DNA of 64,000 nucleotides, from the NCBI GenBank assembly GCA_963812775.1, contig CAWEWH010000003.1, forward strand, positions 62,001-126,000, read 5' to 3'. The position numbers and the translations under genes are program-made. The first letter of the stretch is position 1. Every line of letters starts with the position of its first letter. Below the pieces are notes generated by a model, which was not told the origin of the DNA, made no database searches, and was given only the letters and a program-made list of their open reading frames with translations. Positions 22,509 through 31,690 of the stretch are shown one piece after another. The DNA is from CAWEWH01 sp963812775. Lineage in GTDB: Bacteria > Pseudomonadota > Alphaproteobacteria > Rhizobiales > Beijerinckiaceae.

Positions 22509-22958
22509 TCAAGCGCTCTCCACCACGAGGGTCGTGCCGTCGACGCGGGCCACGCGCACCTTGGCGCCGGCCGCCATGTCGGGCCCGGAGACGCGCCAGA
22601 AGCCGTCGTCGACCTTGACCTTGCCCTCCCCCCTGAGGATCGGCGCGTCGAGCGTGAAGACGCGCCCGACCAGCGCCTCGCCGCGCCGGTTGAGGAACGG
22701 CTGCTCGCCGGCCTGGTGGCCATGGTTGCGAACCAACGAGCGGCCGGCCACCACCGACGCCACGGCCAGGACCGCATAGACGATGGCGCTCGCCTGCCAT
22801 GAGAGGCCGAACGCCGCCATGGCAACGCCGGTCACCACCGCCGCAAGACCAAGCCAGATGAGGAAGACGCCGGGTGCGATCAGCTCCAGCGCGCCGATGA
22901 GGAGCCCTGCAACGATCCAGTGCCAGGGGCCGAATGTCTCGAAGAGAGTGGCGATCAT
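22509..22958 (-). CDS. NfeD-family membrane protein
   Basis: 149 residues from the ATG at 22958. Three closely spaced hydrophobic helices (HWIVAGLLIGALELIAPGVF, LIWLGLAAVVTGVAMAAFGL, SAIVYAVLAVASVVAG) are followed by a soluble OB-fold domain (RGEALVGRVFTLDAPILRGE, GKVKVDDGFWRVSGPDMAAG, VRVARVDGTTLVVES). NfeD proteins partner SPFH/stomatin proteins in membrane microdomain organisation. The cognate SPFH gene ends 7 bp upstream on the same strand. Confidence 0.93.
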   Translation of the reverse strand: MIATLFETFGPWHWIVAGLLIGALELIAPGVFLIWLGLAAVVTGVAMAAFGLSWQASAIVYAVLAVASVVAGRSLVRNHGHQAGEQPFLNRRGEALVGRVFTLDAPILRGEGKVKVDDGFWRVSGPDMAAGAKVRVARVDGTTLVVESA

Positions 22959-22965
22959 GGTTGCC

Positions 22966-23961
22966 TCATGCGCCGTGGCCGCTGGTCGGCACGACGCCGG
23001 GCCGACGCGACTGCTGGGTCGTCCGCGCGCCTGCCGTTCCCGGGCCGCCCTCACCGAACACCGACTTCACGATTTCGGCGAGACCGCCGAGCGTGCCGAT
23101 GACGCCCGCCGCCTCGTACGGCACGACGATGACCTTCTGGTTCGGCGCCGCCGCCATGTGGCGCAGCGCATCGATATACTTCTCGGCCACCAGGAAGTTG
23201 GCAGCCGCGAGATCGCCTTTGGAGATCGCCTCGCTCACCATGGTGGTGGCCCTGGCTTCTGCTTCGGCCGAACGCTCGCGTGCCTCGGCATCGCGGAAGG
23301 CCGCTTCCTTGCGGCCCTCGGCCGACAGGATCGCCGACTGCTTCTCGCCCTCGGCGCGCAGGATCTGCGCCTGGCGCAGGCCCTCGGCCTCCAGCACGTT
23401 GGCGCGCTTCTCGCGCTCCGCCTTCATCTGCCGCGCCATGGCATCGGCAAGAGCGGGCGGCGGCAGGATGTCCTTGATCTCGATGCGGGTCACCTTCACG
23501 CCCCACGGCGCGGCGGCCGCATCCATGACGCGCAGGAGCTTCTCATTGATCTCATCGCGATGCGACAGCAGGTTGTCGAGGTCCATCGAGCCGACGACGG
23601 TGCGGATGTTGGTCATGGTCAGCGTCAGCAGCGCCTGCGACAGGTTGGAGACCTCATAGGAGGCCTTGGCGGCGTCGAGCACCTGGAAGAACGCCACGGC
23701 GTCGATGCGCACGCCGGCATTGTCCTTGGTGATGGCCTCCTGGCTCGGCACGTCGAGCACCTGCTCCATCATGTTCACCTTGTTGCCGATCTGATCGACG
23801 TAAGGAACGATGAGGCCGAGGCCGGGACCAAGCGCTCGCGCATAGCGGCCAAAGCGCTCGACCGTATACGTATAGCCCTGTGGAATGGTGCGCACGCCGA
23901 GCGCGATGGTCAGGATGACGAGAAACACCAGCGCGATGACGAAGATGTCGAAGCCACTCAT
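22966..23961 (-). CDS. qmcA: SPFH/Band 7 (stomatin-like, QmcA family) membrane protein
   Basis: 331 residues. One N-terminal membrane helix (FDIFVIALVFLVILTIALGV) precedes the band 7 domain (YTVERFGRYARALGPGLGLI, MMEQVLDVPSQEAITKDNA, LRVMDAAAAPWGVKVTRIEI) and a long Ala/Glu-rich coiled coil (residues about 180-260). A Gly/Pro-rich C-terminal tail ends the protein. The family forms oligomeric scaffolds on the inner membrane. It is paired with NfeD immediately downstream. No signs of damage are seen. Confidence 0.93.
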   Translation of the reverse strand: MSGFDIFVIALVFLVILTIALGVRTIPQGYTYTVERFGRYARALGPGLGLIVPYVDQIGNKVNMMEQVLDVPSQEAITKDNAGVRIDAVAFFQVLDAAKASYEVSNLSQALLTLTMTNIRTVVGSMDLDNLLSHRDEINEKLLRVMDAAAAPWGVKVTRIEIKDILPPPALADAMARQMKAEREKRANVLEAEGLRQAQILRAEGEKQSAILSAEGRKEAAFRDAEARERSAEAEARATTMVSEAISKGDLAAANFLVAEKYIDALRHMAAAPNQKVIVVPYEAAGVIGTLGGLAEIVKSVFGEGGPGTAGARTTQQSRRPGVVPTSGHGA

Positions 23962-24109
23962 CGAACATTCGGCTTGCGCCGCCCCCCGAGTCGGAACCCG
24001 TGGGAGTGTTCCCTAACGGCAGCCGGTGAACAAGCCGTGACCGAGGTCCAACAGGCGGTGCGCCGCAGCAATGCACATGATCCGAAGGAAATGGCGGCGG
24101 TTTTCGCGG

Positions 24110-25144
24110 CTAAACCCAGCCCTTGAGCTCCCGTCGCACCACCGCCTCGATCACCGCCATGCCGTCAGGCGAATCGTTGAGGCAGGGAATGGCAGCAAAG
24201 TCCTCGCCGCCCGCTTCCTGGAAATAGTGGGCGTTTTCCTTGCCGATTTCCTCGAGCGTCTCCAGGCAATCGGCCGCAAAGCCCGGCGTGATGACCGCAA
24301 GCCGCTTGATGCCCTTCCCGGGCAATCCCTTCACCGTCTCGTCCGTGTACGGTTTCAGCCATTCGGCCGGCCCGAAGCGGGACTGGAAGCTCAGGAGGAA
24401 ACGCTCCTCCGGCCACCCCACGGCCTCCCGCAGCAGCCGCCATGTCTTGACGCAATGACAATAGTAAGGGTCGCCTTTGTCGAAATACTCCTTGGGGATG
24501 CCGTGGAAGGAGACGAGGACGGCATCCGGGCTGAACGGCAGCGTGGCGAGATGTTGGGTCACCGACCGCGCCAGCGCCCCGATATAGACGGGGTCGTCAT
24601 GATAGGGCGCCGCCACCCGGATGGCAGGCTGCCAGCGCATGGTCATCAGCGCCCGAAAGGCCTCGTCGCAGACGGTGGCCGTGGTGGCGGCGGCATATTG
24701 GGGATAGAGCGGCACGATGAGGATGCGGTCGGCGCCGTTTGACTGCAGCCCCTTCAGCGCCGCCTTGATGCTCGGATTGCCGTAGCGCATGGCCCAGTCG
24801 ACGGTGAGGCGCGCGTCGTCGCCGAGAGCCGCCGCGAGCTTCTCGGCCTGCCCCCGCGTGATGGTCTTCAGCGGTCCCTCATTGCGCTCGCGGTTCCAGA
24901 TCGTGTCGTAGTCGCGGCCCTTGCGCGACGGCCGCGTCGACAGGATCACCAGGTTGAGCAGCGGCCACCAGATCGCCCGCGGCGTCTCGATGACCCGCCG
25001 GTCGGACAGGAACTCTTTGAGATAGCGGCGCATCGACCAGTAGTCGGTGGCGTCCGGCGTGCCGAGATTGACCAGCAGCACGCCGACGCGGCCGGATGGT
25101 ACGGTAGGATGGCCGACCGGCCGCTGGCTCGACGCCTCGTTCAT
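24110..25144 (-). CDS. hemH: Ferrochelatase
   Basis: 344 residues from the ATG at 25144. It inserts Fe2+ into protoporphyrin IX in the last step of haem synthesis. Motifs are VGVLLVNLGTPDATDYWSMR at the N-terminus, PLYPQYAAATTATVCDEAF, the catalytic-His region LVSFHGIPKEYFDKGDPYYC, LLSFQSRFGPAEWLKPYTDE (metal/porphyrin contacts) and ITPGFAADCLETLEEIGKEN. It is divergent from the nucleotidase at 25256, with a shared 111-bp promoter region. Confidence 0.96.
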   Translation of the reverse strand: MNEASSQRPVGHPTVPSGRVGVLLVNLGTPDATDYWSMRRYLKEFLSDRRVIETPRAIWWPLLNLVILSTRPSRKGRDYDTIWNRERNEGPLKTITRGQAEKLAAALGDDARLTVDWAMRYGNPSIKAALKGLQSNGADRILIVPLYPQYAAATTATVCDEAFRALMTMRWQPAIRVAAPYHDDPVYIGALARSVTQHLATLPFSPDAVLVSFHGIPKEYFDKGDPYYCHCVKTWRLLREAVGWPEERFLLSFQSRFGPAEWLKPYTDETVKGLPGKGIKRLAVITPGFAADCLETLEEIGKENAHYFQEAGGEDFAAIPCLNDSPDGMAVIEAVVRRELKGWV

Positions 25145-25255
25145 GTCCTCGCTGCCTCCGACCGTAAGGCCATCTTGTCTCGGCACCGACGATTTAGTCT
25201 AAGGAGCACACTTGTCCAACCCGGAGCGCGGCGTGCCAATCGTCGCGGCAGGAAA

Positions 25256-26776
25256 ATGGCGAAGCTGACGCGGCGCGATGCGTTTGGCGCCCTTTCGGTC
25301 CCGGCGCTCGCGGTGATGGGCGGCGCAGCAGCCGCTGAGGCGCCGAAGACGGCGTTCACGCTGCTCCTCGTCAACGACATCTACAAGATGGCGCCCGACA
25401 AGGGGCGTGGCGGCTTTGCCAAGCTCGCGGCCATCGTCAAGGCCGAACGGGCGCGCGGCGTGCCGCTGCTGTTCGCGCATGCGGGCGACACCTTCTCGCC
25501 CTCGCTGATGTCGGGCTTCGACCAGGGCGAGCACATCGTGGCGCTGACCAATATGGTGAGGCCCGACATTTTCGTGCCCGGCAATCACGAGTTCGACTTC
25601 GGCAAGGACGTCTATTTGAAGCGCGTCGCCGAGGCCGGCTTTCCGATCTTCGCGGCCAACATGCGCGAGCCCAACGGCAAGCCACTGCCGCGCCACGTCG
25701 ACCGCCGCATCTTCGACCTCGGCGGCATCAAGGTCGGCGTCACCGGCATCGCGCTCGCCGAGACGCCGCTGATGTCGAGCTCGGGCGACGTTGCGTTCCT
25801 TCCGGTCATCGAGACCTTGAGCGAGCAGGCGCGGGCGCTGCGCGCCGAGGGCGCCGAATTCGTCGTCGCCGTCACGCACACCGACCGCGCCATGGACTAC
25901 CGCATCGTCCGCTCGCGCCTCGTCGACGTTCTGCTCACCGGCCACGATCACGATCTCGCCGTCGCGTATGACGGCAAGACCGTCATGGTGGAGTCGAACG
26001 AGGATGGCAACTACGTCACGGCCGTCGATATCGCGGTCGAGATCAGGCACGAAAGCGGCCGGCGCGAGCTCGACTGGTCACCGAGCTTCCGCGTCAACAA
26101 CTCGGCCGCCTTTGCGCCCGACCCCGAGGTCGACGCCAAGGTGCGCGCCTACGAGGCGCTGCTCACCCGCGAGCTCGACGTGCCGGTCGCCAGGCTGGCA
26201 AGCCCCCTCGACAGCCGCTCGGCGCTGATCCGCTCCCAGGAGACCGCCATCGGCGATCTCGTGGCCGACGCCATTCGCGCCGCCGAGGGTGCCGACGCGG
26301 CGATCGTCAACGGCGGCGGCATCCGCGGCAACACCGTCTACGAGCCGGGCACCGAGCTGACGCGGCGCAACATCCTCACCGAGCTGCCGTTCGGCAATCG
26401 CACCGTGTCCACCGAGGTGACGGGCCGCGCGCTCCGCGAGGCGCTGGAGAACGGCTTCTCGCAGGCTGATCGCCGCGTCGGACGTTTTCCGCAAGTGTCG
26501 GGGCTCAACGTCTTCGTCGACTTGAAGCGGCCGCCGGGCACGCGGGTCGTTTCGGTCAAGGTCGGCGGCAAGCCTCTCGACGAGGCGGCCACCTACCGGG
26601 TCGCCACCAACGACTTCATGCTGCGCGGCGGCGACGGCTACACGTCGCTCGCCGGCAAGAGCGAGGCGACGGTCGACACGGGCGCTCGCTTCGTTGCCAA
26701 CGACGTCATGGTCTACGCGCGCCGCCTCGGCACGATCGACATCAAGCCCGAGGGGCGTATCGTCATCCAGCCGTAG
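25256..26776 (+). CDS. Tat-exported bifunctional metallophosphatase/5'-nucleotidase
   Basis: 506 residues from the ATG at 25256, with AGGA five bases upstream; the frame is open further upstream but not protein-like. The N-terminus KLTRRDAFGALSVPALAVMG is a twin-arginine signal. The metallophosphatase domain has LLVNDIYKMAP (variant of the usual DxH), AHAGDTFSPSLM, FVPGNHEFDFG, VVAVTHTDR and LLTGHDHDL. The C-terminal 5'-nucleotidase domain shows NGGGIRGNTVYEPG and FMLRGGDGYTSL, which bind the nucleotide base. It hydrolyses extracytoplasmic nucleotides. The His of the first DxH motif is replaced by Tyr-containing sequence (NDIYKM), which deserves notice. Confidence 0.9.
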   Translation: MAKLTRRDAFGALSVPALAVMGGAAAAEAPKTAFTLLLVNDIYKMAPDKGRGGFAKLAAIVKAERARGVPLLFAHAGDTFSPSLMSGFDQGEHIVALTNMVRPDIFVPGNHEFDFGKDVYLKRVAEAGFPIFAANMREPNGKPLPRHVDRRIFDLGGIKVGVTGIALAETPLMSSSGDVAFLPVIETLSEQARALRAEGAEFVVAVTHTDRAMDYRIVRSRLVDVLLTGHDHDLAVAYDGKTVMVESNEDGNYVTAVDIAVEIRHESGRRELDWSPSFRVNNSAAFAPDPEVDAKVRAYEALLTRELDVPVARLASPLDSRSALIRSQETAIGDLVADAIRAAEGADAAIVNGGGIRGNTVYEPGTELTRRNILTELPFGNRTVSTEVTGRALREALENGFSQADRRVGRFPQVSGLNVFVDLKRPPGTRVVSVKVGGKPLDEAATYRVATNDFMLRGGDGYTSLAGKSEATVDTGARFVANDVMVYARRLGTIDIKPEGRIVIQP

Positions 26777-26850
26777 CTGCGCCTGCCCTCGCCTCTTGCG
26801 AGAAGGTGTCGCTTGCCTCCGCGAGCGGCGGGAGAGGAGTAGGTCCGCGC

Positions 26851-27585
26851 ATGACGCGATCGAAAGAGGCCAAGGCTGCTGATTTTCCGGCCTCGTCATA
26901 CGGCGATGCGCTCGCGGCCTTCAGGCAGAAAGGCGGGGCATGGGCGTCGCTGCCGTTCTTCGTCGACGGCGCCGCCCAGGCCGTCGCCGAACAGCTCGAC
27001 ATGCGCGCCCGCGCCGGCGCCCACGTGCTGCCGGGGCCGGCATACCTTTTCCGCGCCCTCGAAGCGACGCCGCTCCAGAGCGTCAAGGCGGTCATCCTCG
27101 GCCAGGATCCCTATCCGACGCCGGGCGATGCCCATGGCCTCGCCTTCTCGGTGGAGCGGAGCACGAAGCTGCCTCCGTCCCTCGCCAACATCTTCAAGGA
27201 GCTCGCGTCCGATCTCGACATCGCGCGGCCGGCAGCCGGCGATCTGAGCGGTTGGACCGCGCGCGGCGTGCTGCTCGTCAACACCTGCCTCACGGTCGAG
27301 GCCGGAAAGGCGGGCTGCCATCGCCGTATCGGCTGGGAGCGGCTTGCCGACAACGTCATCGCCGCCGTGTCGGCGGCGCCGCGGCCGGCCGTCTTCATCC
27401 TGTGGGGCAACGATGCCCGCTCGCGCAAGACGATGATCGACGCGCAGAAGCACCACGTCATCGAAAGCGCCCATCCCTCGCCGCTCTCGGCGCGAGGCGG
27501 GTTTTTCGGCTCGCGTCCGTTTAGCCGCGCCAATGCGTTCCTGCGCGAGCGCGGAAGGGGCGAGATCGATTGGCGGCTCGCATGA
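26851..27585 (+). CDS. ung: Uracil-DNA glycosylase family 1
   Basis: 244 residues from the ATG at 26851, with GGAGAGGAG upstream. It removes uracil from DNA. Family 1 motifs are the water-activating loop GQDPYPTPGDAHGLAFSV (Asp in GQDPY), LLVNTCLTVEAGKAGCH, FILWGNDARSRK and the DNA-intercalating loop ESAHPSPLSARGGFFGSRPF. It lies 74 bp after the nucleotidase gene and is convergent with the PaaK-like ligase. Confidence 0.95.
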   Translation: MTRSKEAKAADFPASSYGDALAAFRQKGGAWASLPFFVDGAAQAVAEQLDMRARAGAHVLPGPAYLFRALEATPLQSVKAVILGQDPYPTPGDAHGLAFSVERSTKLPPSLANIFKELASDLDIARPAAGDLSGWTARGVLLVNTCLTVEAGKAGCHRRIGWERLADNVIAAVSAAPRPAVFILWGNDARSRKTMIDAQKHHVIESAHPSPLSARGGFFGSRPFSRANAFLRERGRGEIDWRLA

Positions 27586-27621
27586 GCGATTGCCCCTCCG
27601 ACATCGTCGAGCGGGCGCCGG

Positions 27622-28863
27622 CTAGTCGTATGTCCGCTCGTCGGCAATGACTTTGCCGTCGTTGGGCAGCGAGCCCGGCGCAACAAGCTCGACATCGCCC
27701 CGCAATTTCGCAACGTCCTGCAGCGTCGCCGCCACCTTCGCCTGAAGATCCGGCCCCGCCGCCGCCTCGGCTCTCAGCGTCATGGCGTCGGTCTCGCCCC
27801 GCCGGGTGATGACGAGGCGCAGGCGTTTCAGCTCGGGGTGCCGCTTGGCGATCTCCGCCACTTGGTCGGGACGCACGAACATCCCCTTCACCTTCGCGGT
27901 CTGGTCGGCGCGGCCCATCCAGCCCTTGATACGCCGGTTGGTGCGACCGCACGGGCTCGCCCCGACCATGACAGCCGAGAGATCTCCGAGCGCGAGGCGG
28001 ATCATCGGATGATGCGGATCGAGGGTCGTCACCACCACCTCGCCGACCTCGCCGTCCGGCACCGGCTCGCCGGTTCCCGGCCGCACGATCTCGACGATCA
28101 CGTCCTCGTTGACGACCATGCCCTCGCGAGCCGGCGTCTCGTAGGCAACCATGCCAACGTCGGCGGCGCCGTAAGTCTGGTATGCGGCGACGCCGCGATC
28201 GCTCACCAGCCTTTGCAGCGAGGGCGGGAAGGCCGCGGCCCCGACGCTCGCCTTCTTGATCGACACTGGGACGCCATGTGCATCGCAGGCATCGAGGAGG
28301 ATCTTCAGGAAGTCCGGCGTACCCGCATAGGCGACCGGCTTGAAGGCGCCGATCACCTGCAATTGCTGCTCGGTATTGCCGGGGCCGGCCGGGATCACCG
28401 GACAGCCGAGCGCGCGGCAGCCGGCATCGACAAAGAGGCCGCCCGGCGTGAAGTGATACGCGAAGGTGTTGAGGACCACGTCGCCCTTGCGAAAGCCGGC
28501 CGCAAACATTCCCCGCGCTGCCCGCCACGGATCGCTGTGGATGCCCTCGCCCTCGAAGATCGGCCCCGGCGAGGCGAAGAGCCGCCCGAACGTGGACAGC
28601 GGCTCGGCCGCCAAGCCGCCGAACGGCGGTGCTGCTTTGTGCAGCGCCGGCAGGTCGGACTTGTACAGCACCGGCAGCTTGGCCAACGCCTCGCGGCTGT
28701 TGATCGTCTTGGCGTCGATGTTTCCGAGGTGCTTCTTCCAGCCGGGCGCCGTCAAGGCCTTGGCGAGCACCACCGGCAGACGACCCAGCACGTCGGCCTC
28801 GCGCTGCGCCGGCTCGCGCGTTTCCATCAAGTCGTAGTGCTCGCTCGCTGCGTTCATGGCCAT
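27622..28863 (-). CDS. Phenylacetate-CoA ligase-like AMP-forming enzyme (PaaK family)
   Basis: 413 residues. The short adenylate-forming architecture and C-terminal lid match the PaaK group, which activates aryl acids as CoA thioesters. Motifs are TFGRLFASPGPIFEG (P-loop region, atypical), FAYHFTPGGLFVDAGCRALG, PVIPAGPGNTEQQL, AYQTYGAADVGMVAYETPA and GEVGEVVVTTLDPHHPMIR; KGMFVRPDQVAEIAKRHPEL begins the C-terminal domain. It is the last gene of the long minus-strand operon with livGHMKF, five bases after the cupin gene. This suggests activation of an imported aryl or short-chain acid. Confidence 0.85.
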   Translation of the reverse strand: MAMNAASEHYDLMETREPAQREADVLGRLPVVLAKALTAPGWKKHLGNIDAKTINSREALAKLPVLYKSDLPALHKAAPPFGGLAAEPLSTFGRLFASPGPIFEGEGIHSDPWRAARGMFAAGFRKGDVVLNTFAYHFTPGGLFVDAGCRALGCPVIPAGPGNTEQQLQVIGAFKPVAYAGTPDFLKILLDACDAHGVPVSIKKASVGAAAFPPSLQRLVSDRGVAAYQTYGAADVGMVAYETPAREGMVVNEDVIVEIVRPGTGEPVPDGEVGEVVVTTLDPHHPMIRLALGDLSAVMVGASPCGRTNRRIKGWMGRADQTAKVKGMFVRPDQVAEIAKRHPELKRLRLVITRRGETDAMTLRAEAAAGPDLQAKVAATLQDVAKLRGDVELVAPGSLPNDGKVIADERTYD

Positions 28864-28868
28864 CCCGC

Positions 28869-29231
28869 TCAGATTTTCACGCCGTCAGGCGCGGTGAAAA
28901 CATCGTCCACGACGTTGCCGGTGTTGCGGACCGCCTGTGGCTCGAAAATGATGATCTCGGCCTCTTCATCGGCCGCCGTGCGATGCTCGACGCCGCGCGG
29001 CACGACGCATGCCTCCCCCGGCCGGAGATCGACGACATGGTCGCGAAACTCGACGCGGAAACGTCCGCGCCACACGAGGAACAGCTCGTCCTCGTTGTCG
29101 TGGTGATGCCACGGGAACTCGCCCTTGACCTTGACGAGCTTGAACTCCTGGCCGTTCACCGCGGCGACCACCTTTGGCCGCCAGTGCTCACTGAACAGTG
29201 AGAACTTTTCGGCGATGTCGATACGGTCCAC
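28869..29231 (-). CDS. Small cupin-domain protein
   Basis: 120 residues from a GTG start at 29231 with AAGGGGG upstream. A single cupin barrel has the metal-binding motif EFPWHHHDNEDELFLVWRG (His-His-His...Glu) and the second motif GEACVVPRGVEHRTAAD. Small cupins of this type bind a metal and a small organic ligand. In this operon one may act as an accessory protein or isomerase for the transported compound, which is inferred. Confidence 0.88.
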   Translation of the reverse strand: MDRIDIAEKFSLFSEHWRPKVVAAVNGQEFKLVKVKGEFPWHHHDNEDELFLVWRGRFRVEFRDHVVDLRPGEACVVPRGVEHRTAADEEAEIIIFEPQAVRNTGNVVDDVFTAPDGVKI

Positions 29232-29260
29232 GCCGCCCCCTTAAGAAGGCTTCGCCGGCA

Positions 29261-30115
29261 TCAGGCGAGCCAGCGCTTGCGGCGCTTGTAGCTCTTGACG
29301 TTGCGGAAGGAACGGCGATCGCCTTCGCTGACGCCGAGGTAGAATTCCTTCACGTCCTCGTTGGAGCGCAGCATCTCCGCGGCGCCGTCCATCACCACGC
29401 GGCCGGTCTCGAGAATATAGCCATAGGTGGCGTAGCGCAGCGCCATGTTGGTGTTCTGCTCGGCCAGCAGAAACGACACGCCTTCCTTGGTGTTGAGGCT
29501 CTGCACGATGTCGAAAATCTCCTGGACGATCTGCGGCGCGAGCCCCATGGACGGCTCATCGAGCAGGATCATCGTCGGCTTCGACATCAGGGCGCGGCCG
29601 ATGGCGCACATCTGCTGTTCGCCGCCGGACGTATAGCCGGCCATGGCGTTCTTGCGCTGCGCCAGGCGGGGGAAATAGCCGTAGACCTTCTCGATGTCGG
29701 CCCGAATGGCGGCGTTGCCGTCCCGGCGCGTGAAGGCACCGGTGAGGAGGTTCTCCTCGATGGTGAGGTGGCCGAAGCAATGGCGGCCTTCCATCACCTG
29801 GATGCAACCGCGCCGCACGAGTTCGTTCGGCGTCATGCGGTCGACGCGCTCGCCCTCGAACTCGATCGAGCCCTTGGTGACTTCGCCGCGCTCGGCCCTG
29901 AGCAGGTTCGAGATCGCCTTGAGCGTGGTGGTCTTGCCGGCCCCGTTGGCCCCGAGCAGTGCCACGATGCCGCCGTTCGGGACGGTCAGCGACACGCCCT
30001 TCAGCACCAGGATGACGTGGTCGTAGATCACCTCGATATTGTTGACGGAAAGGATCGCGTTTTCGGCAAGCGCTGGGCGCCCCGGCGCCGGCGCCGTTGA
30101 GGTCGCGACCGACAT
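29261..30115 (-). CDS. livF: Branched-chain amino acid-type ABC transporter ATP-binding protein LivF
   Basis: 284 residues from the ATG at 30115 (GCGGAG upstream). Walker A GANGAGKTT, signature TSGGEQQM and Walker B MILLDEPSMGLAP are intact. It has the same C-terminal RSFRNVKSYKRRKRWLA as the livF at 156-950, a tail not universal in LivF proteins, so the two operons share ancestry. The protein has a 25-residue Ala/Pro extension at the N-terminus that the first copy lacks. It is preceded by an intrinsic-terminator-like hairpin whose T-tract ends 14 bp before the start. Confidence 0.93.
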   Translation of the reverse strand: MSVATSTAPAPGRPALAENAILSVNNIEVIYDHVILVLKGVSLTVPNGGIVALLGANGAGKTTTLKAISNLLRAERGEVTKGSIEFEGERVDRMTPNELVRRGCIQVMEGRHCFGHLTIEENLLTGAFTRRDGNAAIRADIEKVYGYFPRLAQRKNAMAGYTSGGEQQMCAIGRALMSKPTMILLDEPSMGLAPQIVQEIFDIVQSLNTKEGVSFLLAEQNTNMALRYATYGYILETGRVVMDGAAEMLRSNEDVKEFYLGVSEGDRRSFRNVKSYKRRKRWLA

Positions 30116-30128
30116 GCTCGAACTCCGC

Positions 30129-30167
30129 AAAAACAAGCCCTCATCCCGCTATCACGGAATGAGGGCT
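30129..30167 (-). terminator. Intrinsic-terminator-like hairpin between livK and livF
   Basis: On the minus strand, AGCCCTCAT (30167-30159) pairs perfectly with ATGAGGGCT (30144-30136) around a 14-nt loop and is followed by TTGTTTTTG. It lies between livK and livF inside the operon, so it probably gives partial termination that favours the abundant binding protein over the ATPase. Confidence 0.75.
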
Positions 30168-30218
30168 GATCGATACTACATCGGCGCTGGTTTCACCAAC
30201 GCCCATGTGCCTTTCGGC

Positions 30219-31541
30219 TTAGGAGGACTTGGCGCACGCCTCGTTGCGCTTCGGCCAGCCGGTGTTGCTCGCCACGTAGTCCTTGGCGGCCTGCTCCAGC
30301 AGCGGCTGTACCTCTTCCTTGATGGGCTCGATCCAATCGGACGATTTGACCCACTTGCTGCCGTCCCATTCGGCCACGAAGGCCTTGCCGTGACCGTTGT
30401 GGTCATTGCAGGTGGTCTTCACAGGGGCGCCGAAATCGGCAAGGCCAAGTTCCTTGAAGCGCGCCTCATCGATGTTGAGCGACTCGAGGCCCTGGCGCAC
30501 GTCCTCGCCGGTGACCACCTTCTTGCCAGTGATCTTCTGGGCGTTGCGAATGGCCTCGGCGACAATCATCGAATTGTAGACGCCGCGGTTGTAGAACATC
30601 TCGCCGAACTTATCCTTGTCGACTTGCGACAGGCCCTTGTCGACGACGTGCTTCTTGACTTCCTGAAGGGCCGGGAATTGTGCCCCCGCCTGATGCAGGT
30701 GCAACGCCTTGTAGCCCTTGGCTTCGGCACCGCCGCCGCGCGCGTCGTCGTCACTGCCGGACCACCAGATGCCGACCATCTTGCCGATCGGATAGCCGGT
30801 CCTGATCGCTTCCTTCACGGCCGTCGGGTTCATGGCGCCCCAGCCTTGGAGGATGATCCAGTCGGGACGGTCGCGGCGGACGTTGAGCCACACCGCACCC
30901 TGGTTCTGCATGTCCTGACCGGCCACCGGATAGAGCTTGAGCTCGTAACCGTACTTCTTGGCGAGCGCCTCGAGCAGCGGGATCGGCTCCTTGCCGTACG
31001 GCGCATCGAGATGCAGCAATGCGATCTTCTTGCCCTTGAGCTTGTCGAGACCGCCTTCCTGCTGGCCGATATAGCGGATGTGCATGGAGGCGCCGTCCCA
31101 ATAAGTCGACGGCGGATTGAACACCCACGGGAAGTAGTCACCTTCCGACGACGCCGAGAGGCCATAGGCCATCGACAGGACCGGGATCTTGTCGACCGCG
31201 GCGCGCGGGATGAGCTGCAGCGTGATGCCCGTCGAGTACGGATTGACCACCGCCGGGTTCTTGCCCTTCACCGACTCGTAGCATTCGACCCCTTTCTTGG
31301 TGTCGTAGCCGGTCTCGCATTCCTCGATGTTGATCTTCACGCCGCCGATGCCGCCGTCGCGCTCGTTGAGCATGGTGAGATAGTCGCGCATGCCGTTGGC
31401 GATCGGAATCCCCGAGCCGGCGAACGCACCGGTGCGGTACGTCAGCAGCGGCACGTAAATTGAATCCTGCGCCGCCGCCGGCAGAGCAGAGGCCACGACC
31501 GTAACGGCCGCGGCGCCGATTGCTAAAAGTCGAAGAGACAT
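30219..31541 (-). CDS. livK: ABC-transporter substrate-binding protein, LivK/HAAT family
   Basis: 440 residues from the ATG at 31541, with GGAGGGAGAG directly upstream. A Sec signal peptide ends at ALPAAA. The type I periplasmic-binding fold is shown by SIYVPLLTYRTGAFAGSGIP, INIEECETGYDTKKGVECYE, PVLSMAYGLSASSEGDYFPW and GKKIALLHLDAPYGKEPIPL. Long (more than 430 aa) HAAT binding proteins of this type often bind aromatic or organic acids rather than leucine (family knowledge). The CoA ligases and aryl-pyruvate oxidoreductase nearby support such a ligand; the specific one is unknown. Confidence 0.9.
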   Translation of the reverse strand: MSLRLLAIGAAAVTVVASALPAAAQDSIYVPLLTYRTGAFAGSGIPIANGMRDYLTMLNERDGGIGGVKINIEECETGYDTKKGVECYESVKGKNPAVVNPYSTGITLQLIPRAAVDKIPVLSMAYGLSASSEGDYFPWVFNPPSTYWDGASMHIRYIGQQEGGLDKLKGKKIALLHLDAPYGKEPIPLLEALAKKYGYELKLYPVAGQDMQNQGAVWLNVRRDRPDWIILQGWGAMNPTAVKEAIRTGYPIGKMVGIWWSGSDDDARGGGAEAKGYKALHLHQAGAQFPALQEVKKHVVDKGLSQVDKDKFGEMFYNRGVYNSMIVAEAIRNAQKITGKKVVTGEDVRQGLESLNIDEARFKELGLADFGAPVKTTCNDHNGHGKAFVAEWDGSKWVKSSDWIEPIKEEVQPLLEQAAKDYVASNTGWPKRNEACAKSS

Positions 31542-31690
31542 TCTCTCCCTCCAGGGTTGAGATGGGACGCACGGCGCGCCCATCTGATTTTCTCGCTTCA
31601 GTCTTCTTTAGACCGTCGTCTTCAGACACTCGTCTTCGTTAGCTTGGCCGAAATTCCTATGGCCGTCATCCGGAACATAGTCGGATGGGA

